Notes: generated by a model from the letters alone, not told the origin. Counted from the first letter of the stretch, positions 53,668-59,907 are shown. The stretch: 64,000 nucleotides of DNA from CAWDBV01 sp963800705 (GCA_963800705.1 CAWDBV010000002.1:1-64000); one strand, 5' to 3'. Translations and numbers: made by a program.

Positions 53668-53741
53668 GCGCCCGTAGCTCAGCTGGATAGAGCGCCGGTC
53701 TACGAAACCGGAGGTCGCACGTTCGAGTCGTGCCGGGCGCG
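53668..53741 (+). tRNA. tRNA-Arg(ACG)
   Basis: 74-nt tRNA. Acceptor GCGCCCG pairs with CGGGCGC; anticodon ACG in CTACGAA; D-loop AGCTCAGCTGGATAGAGC; T-loop CGTTCGAGTCG. No CCA. It sits directly upstream of the SnoaL array. Confidence 0.95.
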
Positions 53742-53802
53742 CTTAGTTGGAATGCCATCACTCCTGGAAGCCGTGGCGCTGGCGACCCACAGGCCAGGGC
53801 GC

Positions 53803-53808
53803 GATACT
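53803..53808 (+). promoter_or_regulatory. array cassette 1: -10 box GATACT
   Basis: GATACT, 9 nt before ATG 53818. A TGGCGA-like -35 lies 17 nt upstream, within CTGGAAGCCGTGGCGCTGG. Confidence 0.6.
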
Positions 53809-53817
53809 GCGCGGGCG

Positions 53818-54207
53818 ATGTCGGAACAGAACGTCGAAGTGGTGCGAAGCTGGTTTAGGGCCTTCGAGAACGACGCTGACGCGTTCCAGGACACCCTTCA
53901 TCCGGACATCGAGTGGTCTCCGTTTGAAGAAAATCGCAGGCCCCTCCGCGGCGTTGAAGCAGTCATGCAGAATAGAAATGAATGGCTCGACACGTGGGAC
54001 GAGCACCGATTCGATGTGGAGGAGCTAATCGAGGAAGGCGATAGCGTCATCGCCTCGGTCCATCTGATGGCCCGCGGTAGGACCAGCGGCGTCGAGGTCG
54101 ACGTTCGCATCTACCCAGAGTTCAAGATCCGGGACGCCAAGGTCGCCTACATCTTTGACCACGAGGACATGGCGGCAGCCCTCGAAGCCGCCGGGTTGTC
54201 GGCGTAG
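53818..54207 (+). CDS. SnoaL/NTF2-like protein, array copy 1
   Basis: 129 residues: MSEQNVEVVRSWFRAFENDADAFQDTLHPDIEWSPFEENRRPLRGVEAVMQ, then sheet VIASVHLMARGRTSGVEVDVRIYPEFKIRDAKVAYIFDHEDMAAALEAAGLSA. The fold is NTF2-like (ketosteroid isomerase, SnoaL cyclase, limonene-epoxide hydrolase superfamily). The pocket pattern EGDSVIASVHLMARGRTSGVEVD is the family's conserved hairpin. No enzyme activity can be assigned. C-terminal EAAGLSA is the array's shared end with one change. It lies 76 bp after tRNA-Arg. Confidence 0.85.
   Translation: MSEQNVEVVRSWFRAFENDADAFQDTLHPDIEWSPFEENRRPLRGVEAVMQNRNEWLDTWDEHRFDVEELIEEGDSVIASVHLMARGRTSGVEVDVRIYPEFKIRDAKVAYIFDHEDMAAALEAAGLSA
54181..54207 (+). repeat. 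27-bp conserved 3' end, copy 1
   Basis: CTCGAAGCCGCCGGGTTGTC plus GGCGTAG; codes LEAAGLSA and stop. Two substitutions against the consensus. Confidence 0.8.
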
Positions 54208-54212
54208 CCGTT

Positions 54213-54788
54213 ATGGAGGATGTCGTCATCACGCGGGTGCAGCACAACGGGAGGCCGAGGCGCTCGCGGAACCTCGAGGAGCACCTCATGGTCCGTTTCC
54301 CCTCCGTGTCCCGACGCCTTGCTGCGCTCGTTTTCCGTCTGCTCAGCCCTCGCTCGCGACTGAGGCGGGCAATCCTGCGCCGGGCGGTTCTCTCGGGCTG
54401 GGCTTCCCTCAGCCGCCGGGACTTCGAGGTCAATGTGCTGTTCTTCGCGCCCGAGGTCGAGTTCGAGTTCGACCCCGGCATGCAGACGCTTGGCCTGAGC
54501 GGCTCGTTCCGGGGTCGCAGGGTCGACGCGCTCGACAAGATCTTTGAGGTTTTTGGCTCGACGGAGTTCGAGCCCGCCTACATCCTCGACCTGGGTGACC
54601 GCATGCTCAATCTCGGGTCCTGGCGTGGTGAAGCACGTGCGAGCGGAGTACCGCTCGAGACGGAGGTCGCGCAGTTGGTCACGATGCGGGACGGGCTCGT
54701 AACCCGCGACCAAACCTTCTTCTCATGGGGGGACGGACTGCGAGCCGCCGGGCTCGAGCCGGATGCCATCGCCCTCCCCGTCCGCTGA
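54213..54788 (+). CDS. SnoaL/NTF2-like protein, divergent array copy 2
   Basis: 191 residues, longer than its neighbours. A basic N-terminal extension (NGRPRRSRNLEEHLMVRFPSVSRRLAALVFRLLSPRSRLRRAILRR) precedes an NTF2-like core: FEVNVLFFAPEVEFEFDPGMQTLGLSGSFRGRRVDALDKIFEVFGS..FEPAYILDLGDRMLNLGSWRGEARASGVPLETEVAQLVTMRDGLV. It lacks the GATACT box and the shared 27-bp end; AAGLEPDAIALPVR is its own end. ATG 54213 is 5 bp after copy 1, so it may be translated from the same mRNA; a start further in (ATG 54288) is also possible. Confidence 0.75.
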   Translation: MEDVVITRVQHNGRPRRSRNLEEHLMVRFPSVSRRLAALVFRLLSPRSRLRRAILRRAVLSGWASLSRRDFEVNVLFFAPEVEFEFDPGMQTLGLSGSFRGRRVDALDKIFEVFGSTEFEPAYILDLGDRMLNLGSWRGEARASGVPLETEVAQLVTMRDGLVTRDQTFFSWGDGLRAAGLEPDAIALPVR

Positions 54789-54835
54789 GCGAAACTGACG
54801 CAACTCCTGGGAGCGATGGCCCTCACCTGACGCGT

Positions 54836-54841
54836 GATACT
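54836..54841 (+). promoter_or_regulatory. array cassette 3: -10 box GATACT
   Basis: GATACT, 9 nt before ATG 54851. The upstream block AACTGACGCAACTCCTGGGA is shared with the gap before 55938. Confidence 0.6.
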
Positions 54842-54850
54842 GCGCGGGCG

Positions 54851-55294
54851 ATGCCGGAGGAGAACGTTGAGATTGTGCGGAAGTTCCTTGAGCGGTTCAA
54901 GGAGCTTTCCCCCGAGGACACGCCGCAGTGGGCCGCCGACTTCTATGACGCCAATTGCGACTACTACCCGGCGCAAGGGTTTCCTGAGGCACGACCATGT
55001 CACGGCCGCGAGGAGGTGGCCCGCTATCTGGCTGACTACCTGGGTGCCTGGGATCGCTTCGAGTTTGCGATCAACCGCCTGATCGCCGTGGGTGATGATC
55101 GTGTGTTCGCTCACGTCACCCTGCGCGCTGACGGGCGGAGGAGTGGGTTGAGGCTTGACGGCGATCTGTATCAGTGCGTATGGCTGCGAGACGGGTGCAT
55201 CTTGCGACAGGAGGATCACCTGACCCTCAGGAATGCCATCAGTGGACTTGGCCTTGAAGGGGAAACCCTCGAAGCCGCCGGGCTGTCGGAGTAA
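54851..55294 (+). CDS. SnoaL/NTF2-like protein, array copy 3
   Basis: 147 residues: MPEENVEIVRKFLERFKELSPEDTPQWAADFYDANCDYYPAQGFPEARPCHGREEVARYLADYLGAWDRFEF, hairpin GDDRVFAHVTLRADGRRSGLRLDGDLYQCVWLRDGCI, and tail GLEGETLEAAGLSE. It differs from copy 1 over most of the middle. The N-terminal 8 and C-terminal 8-10 residues match the array consensus. Stop is TAA rather than TAG. Confidence 0.85.
   Translation: MPEENVEIVRKFLERFKELSPEDTPQWAADFYDANCDYYPAQGFPEARPCHGREEVARYLADYLGAWDRFEFAINRLIAVGDDRVFAHVTLRADGRRSGLRLDGDLYQCVWLRDGCILRQEDHLTLRNAISGLGLEGETLEAAGLSE
55268..55294 (+). repeat. 27-bp conserved 3' end, copy 3
   Basis: Consensus CTCGAAGCCGCCGGGCTGTC plus GGAGTAA; only the stop differs. Confidence 0.8.
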
Positions 55295-55317
55295 CCGTTA
55301 CCTAGAGGAGCATTCGA

Positions 55318-55356
55318 CCAGGAGCGGCGGCAGCGCCAGACTTGCGTATTTCCTGG
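55318..55356. repeat. inter-cassette element CCAGGAG...TCCTGG, copy B
   Basis: CCAGGAGCGGCGGCAGCGCC begins at 55318 and TCCTGG ends at 55356. GGCG-GCAG-CGCC can form a short hairpin. Similar elements lie at 55837-55887 and about 57390-57435, and a right half at 54787-54810. Confidence 0.65.
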
Positions 55357-55391
55357 GAGCCGTGGCGCTGGCGGCCCCTGGGACGGAGAGC

Positions 55392-55397
55392 GATACT
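55392..55397 (+). promoter_or_regulatory. array cassette 4: -10 box GATACT
   Basis: GATACT, 9 nt before ATG 55407, with TGGCGG exactly 17 nt upstream. Confidence 0.65.
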
Positions 55398-55406
55398 GCG
55401 TTGGCG

Positions 55407-55814
55407 ATGTCGGAGGAGAACGTAGAGAGGTTCAAGCGGGGTATCGAGGCGTACAACCGGCAAGACGCCGACGCTCTGATCGAACTCATGGACGTCGAGG
55501 TGGAGTGGTACCCAGCGATTCTGGTGGGCCTCGGGGGCAAAGGAGCGGTGTTTCGCGGATACGAGGGCATCCGCGAGCTCCTCCGAGAGATCGACCAGAC
55601 TCTCGCTGAAATCCACGTCGAGGTTTCCGAGATCCGGGATCTTGGTGATCGAATCTTCGCCACTGGCCGCCTTCGCACCCGTGGCAAGACCAGCGGGCTC
55701 GAGACCGAATCGCCCTTCGGCTATATCGCGCACTTCAAGAAAGGCAAGGTGATCGAGATTCGAAGTTACCTCGACCCCAAAGAAGCTCTCGAAGCCGCCG
55801 GGCTGTCGGAGTAG
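55407..55814 (+). CDS. SnoaL/NTF2-like protein, array copy 4
   Basis: 135 residues: MSEENVERFKRGIEAYNRQDADALIELMDVEVEWYPAILVGLGGKGAVFRGYEGIRELLREIDQTLAEIHVEVSEIRDLGDRIFATGRLRTRGKTSGLETESPFGYIAHFKKGKVIEIRSYLDPKEALEAAGLSE. It is the copy closest to the family's usual form (xEAYNRxDxDAxIELMDxEVEWxP). The 3' repeat follows consensus. Separated from copy 3 by 112 bp that hold the inter-cassette element and its own promoter. Confidence 0.87.
   Translation: MSEENVERFKRGIEAYNRQDADALIELMDVEVEWYPAILVGLGGKGAVFRGYEGIRELLREIDQTLAEIHVEVSEIRDLGDRIFATGRLRTRGKTSGLETESPFGYIAHFKKGKVIEIRSYLDPKEALEAAGLSE
55788..55814 (+). repeat. 27-bp conserved 3' end, copy 4
   Basis: Exact consensus, ending TCGGAGTAG. Confidence 0.8.
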
Positions 55815-55836
55815 CCATCACCTAGGGGGCATCCGA

Positions 55837-55887
55837 CCAGGAGCGGCGGCAGAGCCAGACCTGAGGGAAAACTGACGCAACTCCTGG
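55837..55887. repeat. inter-cassette element CCAGGAG...CTCCTGG, copy C
   Basis: CCAGGAG (55837-55843) and CTCCTGG (55881-55887) are exact inverted repeats flanking GCGGCGGCAGAGCC and CTGAGGGAAAACTGACGCAA. The most complete copy in the window. Confidence 0.7.
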
Positions 55888-55922
55888 CGACACTGGCAGT
55901 CGGGGCGTGGGGGCTTTAGCGC

Positions 55923-55928
55923 GATACT
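55923..55928 (+). promoter_or_regulatory. array cassette 5: -10 box GATACT before the FAD gene
   Basis: GATACT, 9 nt before ATG 55938. The same box serves a non-homologous gene, so the 5' element is not tied to SnoaL coding sequence. Confidence 0.6.
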
Positions 55929-55937
55929 GCGTGGGCG

Positions 55938-57353
55938 ATGTCGGATCTGATCAACGCTGACTACCTGGTGATCGGAGCCGGGGCGACCGGCATGGCATTC
56001 ACCGACGCGCTCATCGCCGACTCGGACGCGACGGTTGTGCTGGCCGATCGCCGTCACGCGCCTGGCGGGCACTGGAACGATGCATATCCGTTCGTCCGAC
56101 TCCACCAGCCATCGGCTTTCTACGGGGTGAACTCGTTGCAGCTGGGCCGCGATCAGATCGATGAGTCCGGCCTCAACGCGGGCTTCTATGAGCAGGCCAG
56201 CGCCTCCGAGATCTGTGACTACTTCCGGCGCGCGCTGGACCACCTGTTCGCCTCCGGGCGGGTCACCTGGCTTGGGAGCCACGAGTACGTCGTGGCGGAC
56301 AGCAACGGGCATCGGTTGTCGTCGCGCGTGACCGGCGAGGAGACAGTGGTACGGGTACGGAAGGTGGTGGATGCCACTTACCTGGGAACCGAGGTCCCGG
56401 CCCGCCACGAGCCCGGCTTCGAGGTCGACCCGGGTGCGCGAGTCGTCACTCCGACCCAGCTGGTTGAGCTGGCCGATCCCGCCGACGGGTTCACCATCCT
56501 CGGTGCGGGCAAGACCGCAATGGACACCTGCATCTGGTTGCTCGGTCAATCGGTCGCCCCCGAGGACATCCGGTGGGTGCGACCGCGCGATGCCTGGACG
56601 CTTGACCGCACCTTCACGCAGCCGCTGGACCTGGTCGCCGGCATGGTGCATGGGCTGGCCGATGCTTATGAGGCGGCTGCCGAGGCCTCGGACCTCGAGG
56701 ATCTGTATGCGCGCGCCGCGGCGTGCGGCCAGCTCCACCGCCTCGACCCCGAGGTTGAGCCAGACATGTTCCACGGCGCGACCCTGAGCGCAGCGGAGCG
56801 GGAGCAGCTGCGCCGGATCACACAGGTGATCCGCAAGGGCCGGGTTCGCCGGGTCGGGGTTGACACGCTGGCGCTGGACGAGGGCACCGTCCCCACAAGG
56901 CGAGGGGAACTCCACGTCGACTGCACCGCCCACGGGCTGGGCTGGCCGCCACCGCGTCCGATCTTCGAGGGGGACCGGATCACCCCGCAGCCCACGCGTA
57001 TGGGGATGCTGCCGTTCAGCGCGGCCCTGCTCGGTTTCCTGGAGACCAGCCAGCGCGAGGACGAGGAGAAGAACCGGCTTGCCCGCCCGAACCCCACCCC
57101 GCGCACGCGCAACCGCCTGGACTGGGCATGGTCGACCTACCTCGGTGCCGTCAACGAGGTGGCGTGGGGTCCGGAGGAGGACATCCAGGGATGGCTGCAG
57201 CGGTCGCGGACAAACATCGGGCGAGCCGTGCGTGCCCACCTCGACGACGAACGGATGCAGCCGGCGCTGACCCGTGTGGTCAACCATATGAGCGGGGCGA
57301 TTGCCAACCTCGGGCGCTTGCTGCAGGATCGCCAGATAGTCGACGCTCGATAA
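55938..57353 (+). CDS. FAD-dependent oxidoreductase (flavin monooxygenase-like) inside the array
   Basis: 471 residues. Two Rossmann motifs: GAGATG (13-18, VIGAGATGMAFTDAL) for FAD and GAGKTA (189-194, FTILGAGKTAMDTCIWL), the second probably for NAD(P). LADRRHAPGGHWNDAYPFVRLHQPSAFYGVNSLQL is the flavin-monooxygenase-like flavin region. The C-terminal domain is helical (EEKNRLARPNPTPRTRNRLDWAWSTYL...). The FxGxxxHxxxWP motif of Baeyer-Villiger enzymes is absent. It carries the array's 5' cassette (ATGTCGGAT) but none of the shared 3' end. Substrate unknown; perhaps it acts on the same compounds as the SnoaL proteins. Confidence 0.82.
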   Translation: MSDLINADYLVIGAGATGMAFTDALIADSDATVVLADRRHAPGGHWNDAYPFVRLHQPSAFYGVNSLQLGRDQIDESGLNAGFYEQASASEICDYFRRALDHLFASGRVTWLGSHEYVVADSNGHRLSSRVTGEETVVRVRKVVDATYLGTEVPARHEPGFEVDPGARVVTPTQLVELADPADGFTILGAGKTAMDTCIWLLGQSVAPEDIRWVRPRDAWTLDRTFTQPLDLVAGMVHGLADAYEAAAEASDLEDLYARAAACGQLHRLDPEVEPDMFHGATLSAAEREQLRRITQVIRKGRVRRVGVDTLALDEGTVPTRRGELHVDCTAHGLGWPPPRPIFEGDRITPQPTRMGMLPFSAALLGFLETSQREDEEKNRLARPNPTPRTRNRLDWAWSTYLGAVNEVAWGPEEDIQGWLQRSRTNIGRAVRAHLDDERMQPALTRVVNHMSGAIANLGRLLQDRQIVDAR

Positions 57354-57458
57354 GCGTCAAAACGACACTCGATCAGAGGCCTCCACGACGAGGGGCGGCA
57401 GCGCCAGCCCTGAGGGAAACCCGCGGTACTTCTGGAAGTATGGCTCCCGCCGAGGCGC

Positions 57459-57464
57459 GATACT
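57459..57464 (+). promoter_or_regulatory. array cassette 6: -10 box GATACT
   Basis: GATACT, 8 nt before ATG 57473. The upstream gap contains GGGGCGGCAGCGCC, a derivative of the inter-cassette element. Confidence 0.6.
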
Positions 57465-57472
57465 GCGCGGGG

Positions 57473-57874
57473 ATGTCCAAGGAGAACGTGGAGATGATTC
57501 GGCGCGCCTTCGAGGCATACAACAGGGGCGACCTCGATGCTGCCGTCGCCGACTTCGCGGCGGATTCCACGTACATCCCGAGCGGAGCAGTCCCCGGGGC
57601 GAATGAGACGGTTCGTGGACCGGAGGGATACAAGGAGTACGTCGGCTGGCTCCGGAGCGAGTTTGACGATGCTCGCACTGATGTCAACGATGTGATTGAC
57701 GCCGGTGACAAAGTGCTCGCCGCGATAACGATGCGAGGGCGCGGCAGGCGAAGTGGGGCCGACACCAGCTGGCGCTTTTGGCAGGTGTGGACGTTGAGCG
57801 AAGGGCAGGTCGTGCACGGCCGCGGGTTTACCGACAAAAGCGAAGCCCTCGAAGCCGCCGGGTTGTCGGAGTAG
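57473..57874 (+). CDS. SnoaL/NTF2-like protein, array copy 6
   Basis: 133 residues: MSKENVEMIRRAFEAYNRGDLDAAVADFAADSTYIPSGAVPGANETVRGPEGYKEYVGWLRSEFDDARTDVNDVIDAGDKVLAAITMRGRGRRSGADTSWRFWQVWTLSEGQVVHGRGFTDKSEALEAAGLSE. The RRAFEAYNRGDLDAAV helix and the GRGRRSGADTSWRFWQVW hairpin are close to the family consensus. First SnoaL gene after the FAD insertion. Confidence 0.87.
   Translation: MSKENVEMIRRAFEAYNRGDLDAAVADFAADSTYIPSGAVPGANETVRGPEGYKEYVGWLRSEFDDARTDVNDVIDAGDKVLAAITMRGRGRRSGADTSWRFWQVWTLSEGQVVHGRGFTDKSEALEAAGLSE
57848..57874 (+). repeat. 27-bp conserved 3' end, copy 6
   Basis: One substitution (GGGTTG) against the consensus. Confidence 0.8.
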
Positions 57875-57970
57875 CTGCGCGGTCACGCCGCGACCTCGAT
57901 CACCGGCAGGGCCAGTCCCTCCGGTTGGATAGGTGGGAGCCCTGGCTCTGGCGGCCGCAGATCAGAGCGC

Positions 57971-57976
57971 GATACT
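57971..57976 (+). promoter_or_regulatory. array cassette 7: -10 box GATACT
   Basis: GATACT, 8 nt before ATG 57985; TGGCGG 16 nt upstream. Confidence 0.6.
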
Positions 57977-57984
57977 GCTGGACG

Positions 57985-58383
57985 ATGTCGGAGGAGAAAA
58001 TCGAGGTCCTGCGCGGCGTGTACCACGAGTGGGCTGAGGGGAACATGACGGCGGGCGTCGAGCTGCTCGATCCGCACATCGTCTACGTCAACAGGCCGGG
58101 GCTCGTTGAAGCGGCGACTTGCTACGGACTCGAGGCGATGCAGCGATGGATGCGCGATTTCCTTACCGCCTGGGACGAGTACTCGGCGCACGCCACGGAG
58201 TTCATCGAGGCGGGGGACTCCGTCGTGGTTTCAGTTGGGCAGGTGGCGAGCGGCGCCGGCAGCGGCGTGCCGGTCGAAACCGTGATCTTCCACGTCTGGA
58301 CGTTCCGTGGCGCCCGTGTCATCCGCCTCGAGAGCATCGTTGACCGTGCCGAGGCCCTCGAAGCCGCCGGGCTGTCGGAGTAG
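57985..58383 (+). CDS. SnoaL/NTF2-like protein, array copy 7
   Basis: 132 residues: MSEEKIEVLRGVYHEWAEGNMTAGVELLDPHIVYVNRPGLVEAATCYGLEAMQRWMRDFLTAWDEYSAHATEFIEAGDSVVVSVGQVASGAGSGVPVETVIFHVWTFRGARVIRLESIVDRAEALEAAGLSE. Its pocket differs from copy 6: ASGAGSGVPVETVIF in place of GRGRRSGADTSW. The 3' repeat is at consensus, and copy 8 begins 3 nt after the stop, so copies 7 and 8 share one promoter. Confidence 0.86.
   Translation: MSEEKIEVLRGVYHEWAEGNMTAGVELLDPHIVYVNRPGLVEAATCYGLEAMQRWMRDFLTAWDEYSAHATEFIEAGDSVVVSVGQVASGAGSGVPVETVIFHVWTFRGARVIRLESIVDRAEALEAAGLSE
58357..58383 (+). repeat. 27-bp conserved 3' end, copy 7
   Basis: Exact consensus; runs straight into ATGTCGGAGGAGAAC of copy 8. Confidence 0.8.
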
Positions 58384-58386
58384 GCG

Positions 58387-58794
58387 ATGTCGGAGGAGAA
58401 CCTGGAGGCACTCAGACGTGCCGGAGAGGCGGTCAAGAAAAACGACCCCTCGATCCTGGACGCTCTGCTCGACCCCGAGGTCCTGTGGGAGGTGGGAAAC
58501 GCCGACGCCCCTATCGATCTCGTTGGTACCTATCGAGGAATCGATGAGGTTCGCGGCTTCTTCGTCCGTTTTGAGGAGGCATTGGCGGAGTGGGACTGGG
58601 AGCACCACGACTTGGAGGCCGTCGGCGATCACGTCATTGCCCGGCAGCACATCCGTGGACGCGGCCGCCACACTGGCATTGAGATGGAGTACGACATCTG
58701 GCAGCTCTGGACCTTCCGGGACGGGAAGGTCGTTCACTATCGAGACTGCGATGACCGTGCGGCTGCCCTTGAAGCCGCCGGGTTGTCGGAGTAG
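58387..58794 (+). CDS. SnoaL/NTF2-like protein, array copy 8
   Basis: 135 residues: MSEENLEALRRAGEAVKKNDPSILDALLDPEVLWEVGNADAPIDLVGTYRGIDEVRGFFVRFEEALAEWDWEHHDLEAVGDHVIARQHIRGRGRHTGIEMEYDIWQLWTFRDGKVVHYRDCDDRAAALEAAGLSE. Only 3 bp from copy 7, without its own GATACT box, so it is expressed by readthrough or re-initiation. The abutting 3' and 5' ends show that the cassette boundary falls at stop and start codons. Confidence 0.86.
   Translation: MSEENLEALRRAGEAVKKNDPSILDALLDPEVLWEVGNADAPIDLVGTYRGIDEVRGFFVRFEEALAEWDWEHHDLEAVGDHVIARQHIRGRGRHTGIEMEYDIWQLWTFRDGKVVHYRDCDDRAAALEAAGLSE
58768..58794 (+). repeat. 27-bp conserved 3' end, copy 8
   Basis: CTTGAAGCC.. variant with GGGTTG; two substitutions. 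Confidence 0.8.
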
Positions 58795-58839
58795 CTGCCG
58801 GGGTCGAGACTGGCGCTGGCGGCTCGCGGGACAGAGCGC

Positions 58840-58845
58840 GATACT
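58840..58845 (+). promoter_or_regulatory. array cassette 9: -10 box GATACT
   Basis: GATACT, 9 nt before ATG 58855; TGGCGG exactly 17 nt upstream. Confidence 0.65.
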
Positions 58846-58854
58846 GCGGGGACG

Positions 58855-59253
58855 ATGTCGGAGGAGCATCAGATAATCGAACGGATTTACGAAGCCTTCG
58901 GCCGGCGCGATCTGGACGCAATCGCCGAGGAGTTGGGCCCCGACGCGCATATCGACTTCACGAAATCGCTCAGTCCCGACGCCGGCGTCTATCCCGGGGT
59001 CGAGGGAATCGAAAGACTGTTGGACCTCTACTGGGAGGCTTTTGACGAGATGTCGATCGAGGTGGAGCGTTTCGTCGATGGGCCTGACGGGGTCTTGGCG
59101 TTTGTCGTCTCCCGCGGACGGGGGCGCGGCAGCGGGGCCAACGTAGAGGCTCGCGGGCCCCACCTTTGGAAGTTTCGGGACGGCAGGCCGATCCTGTTCA
59201 CTCTCTACCAGGAGGACGAGGACGCCCTCGAAGCCGCCGGGCTGTCGGAGTAG
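58855..59253 (+). CDS. SnoaL/NTF2-like protein, array copy 9
   Basis: 132 residues: MSEEHQIIERIYEAFGRRDLDAIAEELGPDAHIDFTKSLSPDAGVYPGVEGIERLLDLYWEAFDEMSIEVERFVDGPDGVLAFVVSRGRGRGSGANVEARGPHLWKFRDGRPILFTLYQEDEDALEAAGLSE. Last array member; the 3' repeat is at consensus. The next gene is unrelated and has its own -10 box. Confidence 0.86.
   Translation: MSEEHQIIERIYEAFGRRDLDAIAEELGPDAHIDFTKSLSPDAGVYPGVEGIERLLDLYWEAFDEMSIEVERFVDGPDGVLAFVVSRGRGRGSGANVEARGPHLWKFRDGRPILFTLYQEDEDALEAAGLSE
59227..59253 (+). repeat. 27-bp conserved 3' end, copy 9
   Basis: Exact consensus. Confidence 0.8.
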
Positions 59254-59304
59254 GCGGGGTTGGCCTCGCCAAGGGGAGTTGACGCGCGAGGGCGGCGACG
59301 GCGC

Positions 59305-59310
59305 TATCTT
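59305..59310 (+). promoter_or_regulatory. leaderless -10 box of the Ig-like protein gene
   Basis: TATCTT, 9 nt before ATG 59320. Confidence 0.45.
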
Positions 59311-59319
59311 GAAGGGCGA

Positions 59320-59901
59320 ATGAGGGCACGGATGCTCAAGCGGCTGGGACTGGCGGGAATCGCCTCGGCGTTGACAATGCTGACGCTCGGCGCCTCGAGC
59401 GCCTCGGCGCTCGTCATGTCCAATACCTCGGTCAACTGCATCCCCAACTCGCGGGCGATCGGCCAGATCCCGACCCTCTGCACGGCGACCGTCGAATCGC
59501 CCGGAATCGTCGCCCCAACCGGCACGGTCGCGTTCGCGAGCGACGACCCCGGGACGTTTTCGCTCTCACCGACGGCGCCCAACTGCACGCTCGTATCCCT
59601 TGCTCCCACGTTCCTGGACCGCTCCGCCTGTCAGGTCGCCTACGCGCCTACCGCGGTTGGCGACGGCACGCACATCATCACCGGCAACTACTCAGGCGAC
59701 CTGGTCTTCGACCCGAGCGCGAATCTCTTCTTCCTCATGGTGACCGACACCCCGCCGGTCAATCCGCCCGCGACTCCGTCGCCGAACCAGCCCGCGGGCG
59801 GGGTCATCGCGACGGCCACTCCTTCAACGGCTCCGGCCAAGAGGTGCAAGAAGGGCCAGAAGCTGAAGAGGGGCAAGTGCGTCAAGAAAAAGAAGAAGTA
59901 G
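59320..59901 (+). CDS. secreted Ig-like domain protein with Lys/Cys tail
   Basis: 193 residues. Signal peptide MRARMLKRLGLAGIASALTMLTLGASSASA. One bacterial Ig-like domain follows (CTATVESPGIVAPTGTVAFASDDPGTFSLSPTAPNCTLVSL...CQVAYAPTAVGDGTHIITGNYSGD), of the kind found in surface-repeat proteins. After a Pro/Thr spacer (NPPATPSPNQPAGGVIATATPSTAPA) the end is CKKGQKLKRGKC followed by a Lys run. That differs by one residue from the end of the beta-helix protein at 33900. Probably a cell-surface protein. Confidence 0.82.
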   Translation: MRARMLKRLGLAGIASALTMLTLGASSASALVMSNTSVNCIPNSRAIGQIPTLCTATVESPGIVAPTGTVAFASDDPGTFSLSPTAPNCTLVSLAPTFLDRSACQVAYAPTAVGDGTHIITGNYSGDLVFDPSANLFFLMVTDTPPVNPPATPSPNQPAGGVIATATPSTAPAKRCKKGQKLKRGKCVKKKKK

Positions 59902-59907
59902 GCGGCC

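Larger units (their letters stand above)
53760..59253 (+). repeat. tandem array of eight SnoaL-like gene cassettes plus one FAD oxidoreductase
   Basis: Nine rightward genes occupy 5.5 kb. Seven share a 5' element GATACT-(8-9 nt)-ATG, and the ATG usually opens ATGTCGGAGGAGAAC. Seven of the SnoaL genes end in a near-identical 27-bp sequence CTCGAAGCCGCCGGGCTGTC...TAG. Several gaps share a further element with CCAGGAG and CTCCTGG ends around GCGGCGGCAGCGCC. Copies: 53818, 54213, 54851, 55407, (FAD gene) 55938, 57473, 57985, 58387, 58855. Confidence 0.85.

Noticed and set aside
53803..53817. GATACTGCGCGGG as a Shine-Dalgarno
   Set aside because: It does not match the anti-SD and its fixed spacing fits a -10 box with a leaderless start. 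Genes with real SD (25911, 60345) look different.
53760..59253. CRISPR-like reading of the array repeats
   Set aside because: Repeats are coding ends and promoters spaced 400-1500 bp apart; there are no short regular spacers and no cas genes.
54181..59253. Integron attC sites at the 27-bp 3' ends
   Set aside because: The 27-bp sequence lacks the inverted core sites of attC, encodes protein, and no integron integrase is present.
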